A DNA stretch of 64,000 bases from an uncultured Methylococcaceae bacterium (GCA_903866825.1 CAIPPE010000180.1:1-64000); one strand, 5' to 3'; counted from the first letter of the stretch, positions 21,067 to 31,486 are shown. Notes: a model not told the origin generated them from the letters alone. A program made the numbers and translations.

Positions 21067-23793
21067 ATGGTAATCCTTAAAAAACCGCTAAGGATCACAC
21101 TGTCGGTTCTTCTACCGTTTTTGGCGTGCGAACTCCAGATTTTGCTCTGGGATGTAGTTCGGCCCTATGCATGGTTCTTTTTCTATCCTGCTGTATTTTT
21201 CAGTGCCTGGTTGAGTGGTTTACGCGGAGGCCTGATGGCGACGCTGATTTCAATCTTATTGGTAGATTGGTTTTTTCTGGAACCTATTCACTCTTTTGCA
21301 CTGTCAGATAATAGCAAAGGTCTTTCGATAGTCTTGTTTGGTATTATGGGGGTGGTATTTTCTTTATTGGTGAGTAAACACAGAAACTTCTCAATGATTG
21401 AGGATATCACAGAACGTTTCCGCAGAGAAAAGCAAGAGCTGGAAGTCAGTGAGCAACGCTTCAATCTGGCGACTAATGCCGCAAAGCTGGGTGTTTGGGA
21501 TTGGAACCTTACTTCCAACATTATTATCTGGTCGGACTTTATGTACAGGCTTTTCGGCTTGCCTATCGGTACGCCGATGAATTATGAGACCTTTTTGGCT
21601 ACGTTACATCCTGATGATCGGAAGCCTGTTGAGCTAGCGCTTCGTAAAGCGATGGATGAAAGAAATGATTACGTCAAGGAATACCGGGTTATTTGGCCTG
21701 ATGGCTCAGAACATTGGATAGTCGGTATAGGCCGAGTTTTTTGGGGGACGGATGGAAAACCCAAAAACATGGAAGGGGTTGTTTATGATGTGACTGAGCA
21801 TAAGCAAATGGAGTTAAAATTACAGGAAAGCGAACAGCGTCACCGACTTGCGCTGGAAATTATGGATATCGGCGAGTGGCAGCTTAATCAGATTGAGCTT
21901 GTCTCGTTTCAATCAGTGATTAATGCAAGCATTTTTGGTTATAACGGGCAGTTGCCAGACTGGGGGCATGAGATTTTCCTGAAACATGTAATTCCCGAAG
22001 ATCGTGAATATGTAGATAGTATTTTTCTTAACCCGAGTACAGATCATGCTGTCAGGAAAGCTGAGTTCCGCATCAGGCGTAAGGATGGAGAAATACGCTG
22101 GGTTCAGGGTGCTGCGTTACCTTATATCAATGCCAGCGGGCAGAAGATGCTTGTCGGTATCACCATCGATATCAACGAACGGAAGGAAAACGAGCTTCGA
22201 CTCATTGAAAGTGAGGGGCGTTTCCGTGAGTTGTTTGAACACTTACCGATTGCTTATCAATCTCTGGACATAGACGGGCGTTGGTTAGATGCTAACCAGA
22301 AACTGGCAGATCTTTTAGGGTTTAAGGAACCAGAAGCAATGTTGGGATTGGATTTTGCCGACTATTGGGATGATTCGAACTACACTAAATTCAACGATCA
22401 CTATGGTGACTTTAAGCGAACTCATAACATTGATAAGGATTTAGTCTTACGGCGTAGGGATGGGTTGTTAATTGCAGTGCAGGTTTCTGGTTGTATACAG
22501 CGTGATGCGCAAGGATGTTTTGTTCGGAGTCATTGTATTCTGTTTGATGTGACAGAACGTCGCTTATTGGAAAAGGAAATACGTGCCCTGAATGCCGGGT
22601 TGGAACAGAAAGTTGAAGAACGAACCGAGCAGTTAGTCGCTGCCAATGCAGCTAAGAGCGAGTTCCTTGCCAATATGAGTCATGAAATCCGTACGCCAAT
22701 GAATGCAGTATTAGGGTTGACCCAACTTTTAGAGAAAGAAACACTGTCAGCTGATCAATTGAATATTGTGCGTCGAATTAGTTCGGCAGGTCGTTCCTTG
22801 CTCAATATTATCAATGACATTCTGGATTACTCTAAGATAGAGGCAGGCCAATTAGCCATTGTAAGGCAGCCATTTACGCTAAGGGAATTACTTAGCCACA
22901 TTGAGTCTTTGATAGGTAGTATTGCCCACGAAAAAGGTTTAACACTGAGGATATATGAGCCTTCACCTGTTAGTGGGCGATTAATAGGTGATGACAGTCG
23001 ATTAGAACAAGTGTTTATTAACCTGATCGGAAATGCCATTAAATTTACTCAACAGGGTGAAATTCTGATTCGGGTTTTACCGCTTTCAGTAACGGAATTA
23101 TACACTCGTTTAAGATTTGAAATTAAGGACCCAGGTATTGGTATCGCCGAAGAGGTGATGTCTACGTTGTTTACACCTTTTACTCAAGCCGATGGCAGTA
23201 TTACTCGACGCTTTGGTGGTACAGGATTGGGGTTATCTATTAGTAAACGGCTAGTGGAACTGATGGGGGGGGAGATTGGTGTGGATAGCAAAGTAGGCGT
23301 GGGAAGTACCTTCTGGTTCGAATTACCGTTTGATCGTATTGAAAGTGACGTGAATACTTCAGATGGGAGCAATACCAAAGATAAAGTCATTGGACCCCGA
23401 CTGACCGGTATTAGAGTTTTGGTGGCCGATGATAATCAACTGAATCTGTTTGTTGCTGATCGAATTTTACAGAGAGAAGGTGCAATCACTACGCTAGTCA
23501 AAGATGGTCAACAGGCAGTTGATTGTCTGACGGCTAATCCACATGGCTTTGATGCTGTGTTGATGGATGTGCATATGCCAATCCTGGATGGACTTACTGC
23601 CACACGCCTTATTCGTAAAGAACTCATGTTGGACAAGCTACCCATTATTGCGCTGACAGCTGGCGTTTTCCCTGATGAACAACAGAATGCACTGGATGCA
23701 GGGATTAACGGTTTTTTGAGTAAGCCGATGAATGTGGATAAGTTGACTACAATGATCCGAGATCATCACGACTTATTATTTGCTGGTGGCTGA
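21067..23793 (+). CDS. Hybrid sensor histidine kinase (DUF4118-like TM, PAS repeats, HisKA, HATPase, REC)
   Basis: SEFLANMSHEIRTPMNAVLG, RRFGGTGLGLSIS, REC DAVLMDVHMPILDG. Confidence 0.93.
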   Translation: MVILKKPLRITLSVLLPFLACELQILLWDVVRPYAWFFFYPAVFFSAWLSGLRGGLMATLISILLVDWFFLEPIHSFALSDNSKGLSIVLFGIMGVVFSLLVSKHRNFSMIEDITERFRREKQELEVSEQRFNLATNAAKLGVWDWNLTSNIIIWSDFMYRLFGLPIGTPMNYETFLATLHPDDRKPVELALRKAMDERNDYVKEYRVIWPDGSEHWIVGIGRVFWGTDGKPKNMEGVVYDVTEHKQMELKLQESEQRHRLALEIMDIGEWQLNQIELVSFQSVINASIFGYNGQLPDWGHEIFLKHVIPEDREYVDSIFLNPSTDHAVRKAEFRIRRKDGEIRWVQGAALPYINASGQKMLVGITIDINERKENELRLIESEGRFRELFEHLPIAYQSLDIDGRWLDANQKLADLLGFKEPEAMLGLDFADYWDDSNYTKFNDHYGDFKRTHNIDKDLVLRRRDGLLIAVQVSGCIQRDAQGCFVRSHCILFDVTERRLLEKEIRALNAGLEQKVEERTEQLVAANAAKSEFLANMSHEIRTPMNAVLGLTQLLEKETLSADQLNIVRRISSAGRSLLNIINDILDYSKIEAGQLAIVRQPFTLRELLSHIESLIGSIAHEKGLTLRIYEPSPVSGRLIGDDSRLEQVFINLIGNAIKFTQQGEILIRVLPLSVTELYTRLRFEIKDPGIGIAEEVMSTLFTPFTQADGSITRRFGGTGLGLSISKRLVELMGGEIGVDSKVGVGSTFWFELPFDRIESDVNTSDGSNTKDKVIGPRLTGIRVLVADDNQLNLFVADRILQREGAITTLVKDGQQAVDCLTANPHGFDAVLMDVHMPILDGLTATRLIRKELMLDKLPIIALTAGVFPDEQQNALDAGINGFLSKPMNVDKLTTMIRDHHDLLFAGG

Positions 23794-24356
23794 TCGATTA
23801 AAACAAACATTAGCTCAAGCAGAACGAGCTAATGGTATGTTATCTCGACCTCGATGGATTTAAACCGGTTGTTAATGATAAATACGGACATGCCGCTGGC
23901 GATAAATTGTTGATAGAAATTGCCCATAGAATGCAAAAGTTAGTGCGGGCAAATGATACGGTGGGTCGTTTAGGCGGTGATGAGTTTGTACTGCTTTTAA
24001 CAAATCTTGAAACAACTGACGAATATCGCCTCGTATTGAATCGATTGATAGAGGTAATAAATGCTCCCTTTGCTATTGATATTTCAACAATGGTCTCCGT
24101 GGGTGTCAGTATTGGAGTTATGTTGTTTCCCAATGTTAGTGATGACCCAGATATTTTATTACGTCACGCCGATCAAGCCATGTATCAGGCAAAAAACTTG
24201 GGACTAAACCGCATTTGCGAATACCTTGGTAAAAGCATCGGGTTTGCTGTTAGCAAGAAATGGGATGCTCTCAGGGGAATAAGATTTGGAATTAAGGTAA
24301 TGCTGTTTAGAGTTAACGAATCTATGTTTAGAGTGGGAAGGATACGATTGTTGTAA
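23781..24356 (+). pseudogene. Truncated GGDEF (diguanylate cyclase) remnant
   Basis: ORF from 23832 reads VCYLDLDGFK..GRLGGDEF..YQAKNLGLNR; the linker LVADRLKQTLAQAERAN is upstream in a different frame and the N-terminal GGDEF start is missing. Confidence 0.65.
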
Positions 24357-24379
24357 AGTAGACCTTTTTTGGAGCATTC

Positions 24380-25120
24380 TTAAACCTTAACTGCAATCAT
24401 GCAAGCAAAGTTAAACCACTGAAAGTAAGTGCCAATCCTGCCAAAGCCGGCTCTTTCTAATAACTCGTAGTTTTCATCGAGGCGATAAGGGATTAAAACA
24501 TTCTCTAGTGCTTCACGTTTTCTCTGATTTTCAATATCCGTGTAATGACTTTGAGACACTTTAAACTGTAGATAATGATCGATGTACAAGCGATTTAAGA
24601 CCGGATCATTGACCAGAATCTTTTCAGACAATAAGACGATACCACCGGGTTTAAGCGCTTGATAAAGAGCCTTAAGCAATTGTTCTCTGCCAATGGGTCT
24701 GACAAATTGTAACGTCCAGTTAAGAATGACAATATCGCAGGCAGGTAAAGGCGGAAGGGCACTCAGGTCAGCAGTAATGAGAGTGACCTTACCTGTATTA
24801 ATCTGTGAAGATAATTTCTCTCTGGCTTTATCCAGCATCGATTCTGAATTGTCATACCCTATAAATTGGGTGCTGGCGGGGCATTTTGGATGCTGGGTTA
24901 AATACGCTAAGGAAGTGCCTGTTGAACAGCCTAAGTCACAAACAATCCCGTTTTCTTCAGGTAAAAAATCCATAATGAGATCCGACTGAATACGCTGAAT
25001 CTCATTATAAAAAGGGACACTCCTTGATACCATGTTATCAAAAACTTTAGCCACCTTTTCATCAAAAGCAAAGTCTTCTATACGAGCGACTTGCTGAAAT
25101 ACTCTATCTTGTTCGGTCAT
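24380..25120 (-). CDS. cmoA: Carboxy-S-adenosyl-L-methionine synthase
   Basis: VSRSVPFYNEIQRIQSDL, CDLGCSTGTSL. Confidence 0.92.
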   Translation of the reverse strand: MTEQDRVFQQVARIEDFAFDEKVAKVFDNMVSRSVPFYNEIQRIQSDLIMDFLPEENGIVCDLGCSTGTSLAYLTQHPKCPASTQFIGYDNSESMLDKAREKLSSQINTGKVTLITADLSALPPLPACDIVILNWTLQFVRPIGREQLLKALYQALKPGGIVLLSEKILVNDPVLNRLYIDHYLQFKVSQSHYTDIENQRKREALENVLIPYRLDENYELLERAGFGRIGTYFQWFNFACMIAVKV

Positions 25121-25147
25121 AGCGTGTGCAAATTGATGGGGTAAAAA

Positions 25148-26242
25148 CTAAGAATCATCAACCTGATCAGCCAGTGCTGCTAATTGTTTAACAAGAGAAT
25201 CCAGTTGCTCTGTGGTTTCTGCTCTTACCGTGGCATGCGCTACTTTACGACCTTTGCGGGGGGCTTTATCGTAAAGATGGACATGCACATTAGGGATAGC
25301 TAGGATTTCTTCAGTCGTTGGAACATTACCAATAAAATTAACCATGGCTGCTTTACCCACCGCAGATGTTGAGCCCAAAGGTAAATCCAGGATAGCCCGT
25401 AAATGATTTTCAAACTGGCTGGTTTCTGCACCTTCAATAGTCCAGTGTCCCGAATTATGAACCCGAGGCGCAAACTCATTAGCAACAAGCTTGCCTTCAA
25501 CATCAAATAATTCAAGTGCTAAGGTGCCCACGTAGTTCAACTCATTCATTAAACGTGAAACATACACTTCAGCTTGTTGTTGCAGGGGATCATCTTCCCG
25601 GCAAGTAGCAATGCGAAGAATGCCACCACGATGGACGTTTTCTGAAAGAGGATAAAAAACAATGGCGCCAGTAACACTCCGAGCGGCCACGATAGAGACT
25701 TCACGATTAAACGGCACAAAACCTTCTAAAACACCCGGTGCTCCAGCTAATTGTTCCCACGCGGGTGCTAAGTCTTCAATGGATCTAACGAGTGATTGGC
25801 CTTTACCGTCATAGCCCATGGTGCAGCTTTTTAATATTGCAGGAAAACCAATGTGTGAGATGGCTAGTTCCAGACCTTCTAAGCTGTCTACGGGTGCGTA
25901 AGGCGCGGTAGGAATGCCCAATTCTTTAAAATAAGCTTTTTCGACCAAGCGATCCTGAGCAACGGCTAACGCTTCGGGTGCAGGATGAACCTGGGTATGT
26001 GATGCTAAAAATTCAGCGACATCCGCCGGTACGTTTTCAAATTCGTAGGTGACAACATCTGCTCGCGCGGCAAGTTCGGCGAGTAAACGTGGATCATTAT
26101 AATCACCCAGTAAGTGTTCACCTAAAGGGTTAGCGCAAGCATCCGCAGAGGGGTCAAGAAATACAAAATTTACGCCTAAAGGGTAGCCGGCCAAGGCAAT
26201 CATTCTGGCCAGTTGTCCGGCGCCAAGTATGCCGACTTTCAT
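25148..26242 (-). CDS. purK: 5-(carboxyamino)imidazole ribonucleotide synthase
   Basis: ATP-grasp; [32 protein letters not shown]. Confidence 0.96.
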   Translation of the reverse strand: MKVGILGAGQLARMIALAGYPLGVNFVFLDPSADACANPLGEHLLGDYNDPRLLAELAARADVVTYEFENVPADVAEFLASHTQVHPAPEALAVAQDRLVEKAYFKELGIPTAPYAPVDSLEGLELAISHIGFPAILKSCTMGYDGKGQSLVRSIEDLAPAWEQLAGAPGVLEGFVPFNREVSIVAARSVTGAIVFYPLSENVHRGGILRIATCREDDPLQQQAEVYVSRLMNELNYVGTLALELFDVEGKLVANEFAPRVHNSGHWTIEGAETSQFENHLRAILDLPLGSTSAVGKAAMVNFIGNVPTTEEILAIPNVHVHLYDKAPRKGRKVAHATVRAETTEQLDSLVKQLAALADQVDDS

Positions 26243-26736
26243 AATACTTCCTCACGAGGGTCTGGGTGTGCAAGCACTGCTTCGGTTTGATCGTTTCTAA
26301 AAGTATTGAGTGCGCTACGGTATTGCGTGTGTTTATTACTGATAATCGCGGCGGCTAATAAAGCCGCATTAATAGCGCCTGCTTTGCCTATGGCCAGCGT
26401 ACCAACGGGTATTCCAGCGGGCATTTGTACGATCGATAAGAGTGAGTCCATGCCATTAAGGGCTTTGGATTGCACCGGTACGCCTAATACAGGGAGTGCT
26501 GTCTTGGCTGCAGTCATGCCCGGAAGATGCGCAGCACCACCCGCTCCTGCAATGATCACTTCTAAGCCTTTTGATTCAGCGGTTTCCGCGTACTGGAAAA
26601 GTTTATCTGGCGTTCTGTGCGCTGATACGACTTCAACTTGATGAGGGATACCCAGGCGCTCAAGTGTTTCAACTGCAAAACGCATGGTTTCCCAGTCAGA
26701 GGTTGAACCCATAATGATGCCAACCAGTGCGGTCAT
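26239..26736 (-). CDS. purE: 5-(carboxyamino)imidazole ribonucleotide mutase
   Basis: [30 protein letters not shown]. Confidence 0.97.
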   Translation of the reverse strand: MTALVGIIMGSTSDWETMRFAVETLERLGIPHQVEVVSAHRTPDKLFQYAETAESKGLEVIIAGAGGAAHLPGMTAAKTALPVLGVPVQSKALNGMDSLLSIVQMPAGIPVGTLAIGKAGAINAALLAAAIISNKHTQYRSALNTFRNDQTEAVLAHPDPREEVL

Positions 26737-26916
26737 GTATTACTCCTTAAAAGATACTATCAGTACAATCTGGACTATTTAAAAGCTGCGTAGTATCGCA
26801 TAAATGACGAGAGGATGTTTTCAATTATGACGTTTTCAAATGGAAGATAACTAGAACTAGTCCTTATTAAATGATAAAGTTACCGCAATTTTACCAGTAA
26901 CAATTTAACCTTTGCG

Positions 26917-27426
26917 ATGCAGCTTATGAAAATACACAGCTTAACAAAAAACTTATTTCTTGCCGCTTTGACCAGTTCAATTTTTGCACTCTCTGTTACT
27001 GGTTGTTCTGATACCGATAAAGAACAGAAAAAGGCTTCTGCTACTCCAGCTAAAACTGTTTTTAATCCCTTTGATCATTCTCAGGATGCGCCTGTCACTG
27101 TGGCTGAAAAGCATAAGTTTCATGATGCGTTTGCTGCACAATGCGTCACCAGAGAACTTAAAAATTCGGTTAACGTAGAAGAAGATAAGGTGCGTTTTAC
27201 TAAATCATGTGAATGCGTTACTACATTTATGCTTAAAGATTTAACGGATGAAGAGGTTGAGAAATATTTGGATGAACATGAAAATCCACGTTCCTTACAA
27301 ATCAAGTTTAATAGTGCGGCTTATCATTGCGCACAGCAGCAACCTATAGATAAAGGCTTTAAGACCTATCAAGCGCCCCAAGCTCCTGAAGCCAAGAAAG
27401 AAGGCTTCTTTAGCAAAATATTTTAA
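26917..27426 (+). CDS. Hypothetical lipoprotein
   Basis: Signal peptide with lipobox VTGCSD. Confidence 0.65.
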   Translation: MQLMKIHSLTKNLFLAALTSSIFALSVTGCSDTDKEQKKASATPAKTVFNPFDHSQDAPVTVAEKHKFHDAFAAQCVTRELKNSVNVEEDKVRFTKSCECVTTFMLKDLTDEEVEKYLDEHENPRSLQIKFNSAAYHCAQQQPIDKGFKTYQAPQAPEAKKEGFFSKIF

Positions 27427-27447
27427 CGCTTGATTTGAAGCTGGTCA

Positions 27448-27487
27448 GTGTCGGGTTGGAGCATTAACCCGACACGGCAAGTTTTTT
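27448..27487 (+). terminator. Intrinsic terminator
   Basis: GTGTCGGGTT-ggagcatt-AACCCGACAC followed by T-run. Confidence 0.75.
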
Positions 27488-27498
27488 CCAGTTGACCT

Positions 27499-27897
27499 TT
27501 ACCTGAGATAAACAATATTTTTTTCAGCTAAGTCCGTAATAATTTGTAGGCCCCCTGCAATCACTGTGTCCGGTTTAGGGTGATTCATTTCCTTTGCTAC
27601 TTGTTTTAAACAAGTCTCAAGATCCGCGTGCTCCTGTTCCTGAATGATTTCAAGTAATCGATAGGTCATTGCTGTTATCTCAATAAAATTGACGTCATCT
27701 TCTGTATTTCTATAGACAATTAGAAAAGTGGCTTGTGTGGGTGCTTTTGTAGGTAAAAACTCCGGTGCAATTTTATGGACTGGATATTGATAAGCCAATG
27801 GCCAGGCTAAAGGCGATATGCTGAGTGTTTGCTTAAGCAGGTTATCGAGCTTGGGTGTCACTGGACTGATTTGATCTCTTGAGATAGATAGCGCCAT
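27499..27897 (-). CDS. hvfC: C-terminal half of HvfC/BufC-like protein (in frame with 27907-28272)
   Basis: MALSISRDQISPVTPKLDNLLKQ continues the HvfC fold after the in-frame TAA. Confidence 0.7.
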   Translation of the reverse strand: MALSISRDQISPVTPKLDNLLKQTLSISPLAWPLAYQYPVHKIAPEFLPTKAPTQATFLIVYRNTEDDVNFIEITAMTYRLLEIIQEQEHADLETCLKQVAKEMNHPKPDTVIAGGLQIITDLAEKNIVYLR

Positions 27898-27906
27898 TTC
27901 TACCCA

Positions 27907-28272
27907 TTAATAATGCGCAAGCTCTAACATAAAAGGATAGTCTTCCGAGCTATTACATTCATTTTGTAGATAGTCTAGAAATTCTTCTGGAATCTCCGAA
28001 AAATGGGGTGTTTGACATTGGTGTTTAGCGAAGAAATCTTCAGCCAATGTTAACCATTGCGATTCACCGAGTATCTTTTTTAAAACTGGAAAGTTGCCAG
28101 ATAGAAAGCCTTCAATATTGTTAAAGAACAGTTCTCTATACATCTGTACGCGTTGTTCTTTAACATCCGCAGGAGGCGGATTTTTATCAGGGTCTCTGAT
28201 ATAGGCGGCAAATTCTGCTTGTTTAGCTTTAAAGTCAACAGGCTCTAGCGTTTTATGCATAGCGTTTTTCAT
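27907..28272 (-). CDS. hvfC: N-terminal half of HvfC/BufC-like protein (DUF2063)
   Basis: QAEFAAYIRDPD..YRELFFNNIEGFLSGNFPVLKKILG DUF2063 pattern; ends ELAHY*. Confidence 0.75.
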   Translation of the reverse strand: MKNAMHKTLEPVDFKAKQAEFAAYIRDPDKNPPPADVKEQRVQMYRELFFNNIEGFLSGNFPVLKKILGESQWLTLAEDFFAKHQCQTPHFSEIPEEFLDYLQNECNSSEDYPFMLELAHY

Positions 28273-29104
28273 GCTGGGTTTGCCAAGTACTTTGCATCGA
28301 TCTGATGATATTAACTTCTGTTAATAAGTCAGCTAAAGGCGGAAGATTAAAGTCTCGCTCTAATAAGGTAGGAAAAACACCATAGAGTTCGTAAGCTTTG
28401 CCTAAAAGCCGCCATACGGGATCAATAATATCAGCGCCGTGGGTATCGACTAAAAAATCCTCGGCAACTTTATAGTGTCCTGCAATATGTGCATAAGCAA
28501 TCCGTTGAGCAGGGATGGCTTTTAAGAAAGTCTCGGCGTCATACTGGTGATTAACGCTGTTGACATAGATGTTATTAATATCGATCAAGATATTGCAGTC
28601 CGCTTCTTCAACGACCGCATTAAAGAAATCAATTTCAGACATCTCTTGGCCAGGTGCTGCATAATAAGAGACATTTTCAACCGCTATCTTTTGCTCCATA
28701 ATCTCTTGAACGCGTTTAATGCGTTCAGCAACATGACTGACAGCTTCTGAGGTAAAGGGGATTGGCATAAGATCATATAAGTGTCCATTTTTGCTACAGT
28801 AACTGAGATGCTCACTGTAAAGTTTAATGTTATGTTCCTTCATAAATTGTTTTACTTCCAGGATGAACGTTTTATCCAGGGGATCGGTGCTGCCCAGTGA
28901 TAAAGATAAACCATGACAAATGAAATTAAAGCGATCGGTCATCGCTCTAAAAGCTTTACCGTATTTACCACCAATGGTGATCCAGTTCTCAGGAGCCACT
29001 TCAAAAAAACTGACTTCTTGGGGTTGTGCTTCGAGAAACTGATGGATAAGCTGTCTTCGAAGACCTAAGCCAGCCCCTTCAAATAAAAATGAGGTTGTGT
29101 CCAT
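28253..29104 (-). CDS. hvfB: DUF692/MNIO multinuclear iron oxidase (HvfB/BufB-like)
   Basis: FFEVAPENW, HGLSLSLGSTDPLD, NVSYYA, DINNIYVN, HIAGHY; RBS AAAGGTG before the internal MDTTSF start. Confidence 0.9.
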   Translation of the reverse strand: MDTTSFLFEGAGLGLRRQLIHQFLEAQPQEVSFFEVAPENWITIGGKYGKAFRAMTDRFNFICHGLSLSLGSTDPLDKTFILEVKQFMKEHNIKLYSEHLSYCSKNGHLYDLMPIPFTSEAVSHVAERIKRVQEIMEQKIAVENVSYYAAPGQEMSEIDFFNAVVEEADCNILIDINNIYVNSVNHQYDAETFLKAIPAQRIAYAHIAGHYKVAEDFLVDTHGADIIDPVWRLLGKAYELYGVFPTLLERDFNLPPLADLLTEVNIIRSMQSTWQTQHEKRYA

Positions 29105-29178
29105 ATGAACACCTTTTGAGTGATTAAAATGGGAATTGGAGGGCAAATAATTGCCCTCCGGGGTCAGTATGTCAAAGC

Positions 29179-29574
29179 TTATTTAGCAGGAGTTGCTGGA
29201 GGAGTCTCCATGCCACAAGCACCTTCTTTACCCTTCATCATAGCACCACATACATGTTCCATGCCTGGCTTCATTTTGCCATCTTTCATCATATTGCCAC
29301 AAGACGCTTCGGTCGCTTTTGCATCAGTTGCTTTTTTTGCTGGGGTTACACTACCTGCACAAGCGCCTTCGGGGGTTTTAGGCTTAGCCATGTTCATTGA
29401 TGCGCCACAAGCCATTTCAGCTGTTTTGCCTGCTTCAGCAACTTGCATATAGCCGGTAGATAGTTCAGTCATACCAAAAGGATTTGCTTCTGCATTAGCT
29501 ACATTGACTGACAAAGTAGTAATTAAAGCGGCACCCATAGCCGCAGCTAAAGGTGTTTTGTTGATTTTTTTCAT
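29179..29574 (-). CDS. hvfA: HvfA-like RiPP metallophore precursor
   Basis: Signal peptide, NPFGMTELSTGYMQVAEAGK conserved leader, Cys motifs MACG/EGACA/ASCG/HVCG/EGACG; directly upstream of the MNIO gene. Confidence 0.8.
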   Translation of the reverse strand: MKKINKTPLAAAMGAALITTLSVNVANAEANPFGMTELSTGYMQVAEAGKTAEMACGASMNMAKPKTPEGACAGSVTPAKKATDAKATEASCGNMMKDGKMKPGMEHVCGAMMKGKEGACGMETPPATPAK

Positions 29575-29600
29575 GTTGGCTCCCAAATATTATTATAAAT

Positions 29601-29625
29601 ATTCGATAAATTATTCCTATCGAAT
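29601..29625. promoter_or_regulatory. Inverted repeat ATTCGATA-N9-TATCGAAT upstream of hvfA-like gene
   Basis: Same half-sites as 5753-5776. Confidence 0.6.
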
Positions 29626-29736
29626 GTAACTATCATACCAAAGACCAAAAAATAAAGAAGGAATATACTTTTATTTTAGAGGTTCTACGGGTATGCTCAC
29701 ATTAACTATTTTTGCAGAATTGGAGTAAGTAATCAT

Positions 29737-30375
29737 TCATTTATCATTGAGTTTTTCTTTAAAATCACACAAGTCTTTGATGATACAACTGTGGCATTTA
29801 GGTTTTCTGGCAAGGCAAGTATATCTGCCATGTAAAATTAGTAAATGGTGAGCATCTTGTTTATGTTGTTTAGGCACCCATTTATTGAGTTTGTGCTCTA
29901 CTTCTAAAACAGTTTTACCTGGGGCTAATCCGGTTCGGTTGGACACTCTAAAGATGTGTGTGTCTACAGCAATAGTCGGTAATCCAAAAGCGGTATTAAG
30001 AATAACGTTGGCGGTTTTTCTGCCGACTCCAGCCAGCGCTTCAAGTTCTTCTCGGGTTTTTGGCACTTCGCCTTGATGGTGTTTCAATAATTGCTGACAA
30101 AGTGTAATAATGTTTGTCCCCTTAGTATTAAATAGGCCAATAGTTTTGATATAGTCTTTTAAGCCTGCTAAGCCGAGTTCTAAAATTGCTTGGGGCGTAT
30201 TGGCAATTGCAAATAGGGCTGAGGTAGCTTTGTTGATACTTTTGTCCGTGGCTTGTGCCGATAAGACTACCGCGATTAATAATTCAAAGGGGCTACTATA
30301 AATAAGCTCTGTTGTGGGTTCTGGAATCGCCAGTGATAGTTTGTCAAAAATGGCTAGGCGCTTTTTTTGATTCAT
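29737..30375 (-). CDS. nth: Endonuclease III
   Basis: HhH LEALAGVGRKTANVILN, VDTHIFRVSNR, C-terminal Cys cluster CLARKPKCHSCIIKDLC. Confidence 0.96.
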   Translation of the reverse strand: MNQKKRLAIFDKLSLAIPEPTTELIYSSPFELLIAVVLSAQATDKSINKATSALFAIANTPQAILELGLAGLKDYIKTIGLFNTKGTNIITLCQQLLKHHQGEVPKTREELEALAGVGRKTANVILNTAFGLPTIAVDTHIFRVSNRTGLAPGKTVLEVEHKLNKWVPKQHKQDAHHLLILHGRYTCLARKPKCHSCIIKDLCDFKEKLNDK

Positions 30376-30483
30376 GTTGAGTAATATGCTGGTATTCGTC
30401 TGGAGTCACTATTATGCCAAAGATTCCATTGAGGGTCTTATTTTGTAGTGTGACATCGTTTACTTCATTACTAACAGGATACA

Positions 30484-31383
30484 TTGATGATTAAACAAAA
30501 ATATATCAATCATTTACGTGTTTCATCAGGTAAAAAGATTCATCTTAAAGATTTTGATACAGGGTGGGATCAGTTTGAAGAGTTTAAAGAATATGGTAAA
30601 GATAAGTTAAAGGAGCATGCAAATATTCTTTTGCAGCAAAATTTAGTGGATTTAACCTCAGCTCAACAGTTGTTGTATGCGGATGATCGTTATTCATTGT
30701 TAATTATTTTTCAGGCAATGGATGCAGCTGGAAAGGATGGCACCATTAAGCATGTGATGTCGGGTGTGAATCCCCAAGGATGCCAGGTTTTTAGTTTTAA
30801 AAAGCCTTCGGAAGAGGAGTTAAGTCATAATTTTCTTTGGCGATATATGAAGAATTTGCCTGAAAGAGGTCGAATTGGTATTTTCAATCGCTCATATTAT
30901 GAAGATGTATTAGTGGTTAAAGTTCATCCTGAGTTAATTAAAAACTTACCGGATGCTAATAGAAATAGTGAGTTTTGGGGGGATCGTTACGAAGATATTA
31001 ATTCCTTTGAGCGTCATTTGGTTCGAAATGGTACAGTTGTTTTAAAGTTTTTTTTGAATGTTTCTAAAGTAGAACAAAAGAAACGATTTATGGAGAGATT
31101 ACTGCGTCCAGAGAAGAATTGGAAGTTTTCTGCTGCTGATCTTTCTGAAAGAGCCTATTGGAGTGATTATATGCATGCTTATGAAGAGGCTATTAGAGCA
31201 ACTAATACTGAGTCGGCACCTTGGTATATTATTCCCGCTGATAATAAATGGGTAACACGAGCTTTAGTAGCAGACATTATATGTTCGACCTTAAGGGGCT
31301 TGGATCTAAAGTTTCCAAAATTGTCCGACGCCCAATTAAAAATATTAGATGAGGCACGCAAAATTCTTGAAGCTGAGGGGTAA
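30484..31383 (+). CDS. PPK2-family polyphosphate kinase
   Basis: FQAMDAAGKDGTIKHVMSGVNPQGCQV, GRIGIFNRSYYEDVLVVKVHPE. Confidence 0.93.
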   Translation: MMIKQKYINHLRVSSGKKIHLKDFDTGWDQFEEFKEYGKDKLKEHANILLQQNLVDLTSAQQLLYADDRYSLLIIFQAMDAAGKDGTIKHVMSGVNPQGCQVFSFKKPSEEELSHNFLWRYMKNLPERGRIGIFNRSYYEDVLVVKVHPELIKNLPDANRNSEFWGDRYEDINSFERHLVRNGTVVLKFFLNVSKVEQKKRFMERLLRPEKNWKFSAADLSERAYWSDYMHAYEEAIRATNTESAPWYIIPADNKWVTRALVADIICSTLRGLDLKFPKLSDAQLKILDEARKILEAEG

Positions 31384-31418
31384 AAGTATTTTCAGTAATG
31401 TAGTTCTTTTATAGGGAT

Positions 31419-31476
31419 ACCGATATTTACACAAAAAAAATTTGATTTCTGTAAGTTATAAATATCGGTGCTTTTT
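31419..31476 (+). terminator. Probable intrinsic terminator
   Basis: ACCGATATTTA ... TAAATATCGGT then gcttttttac; long loop. Confidence 0.5.
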
Positions 31477-31486
31477 TACACGCAGT

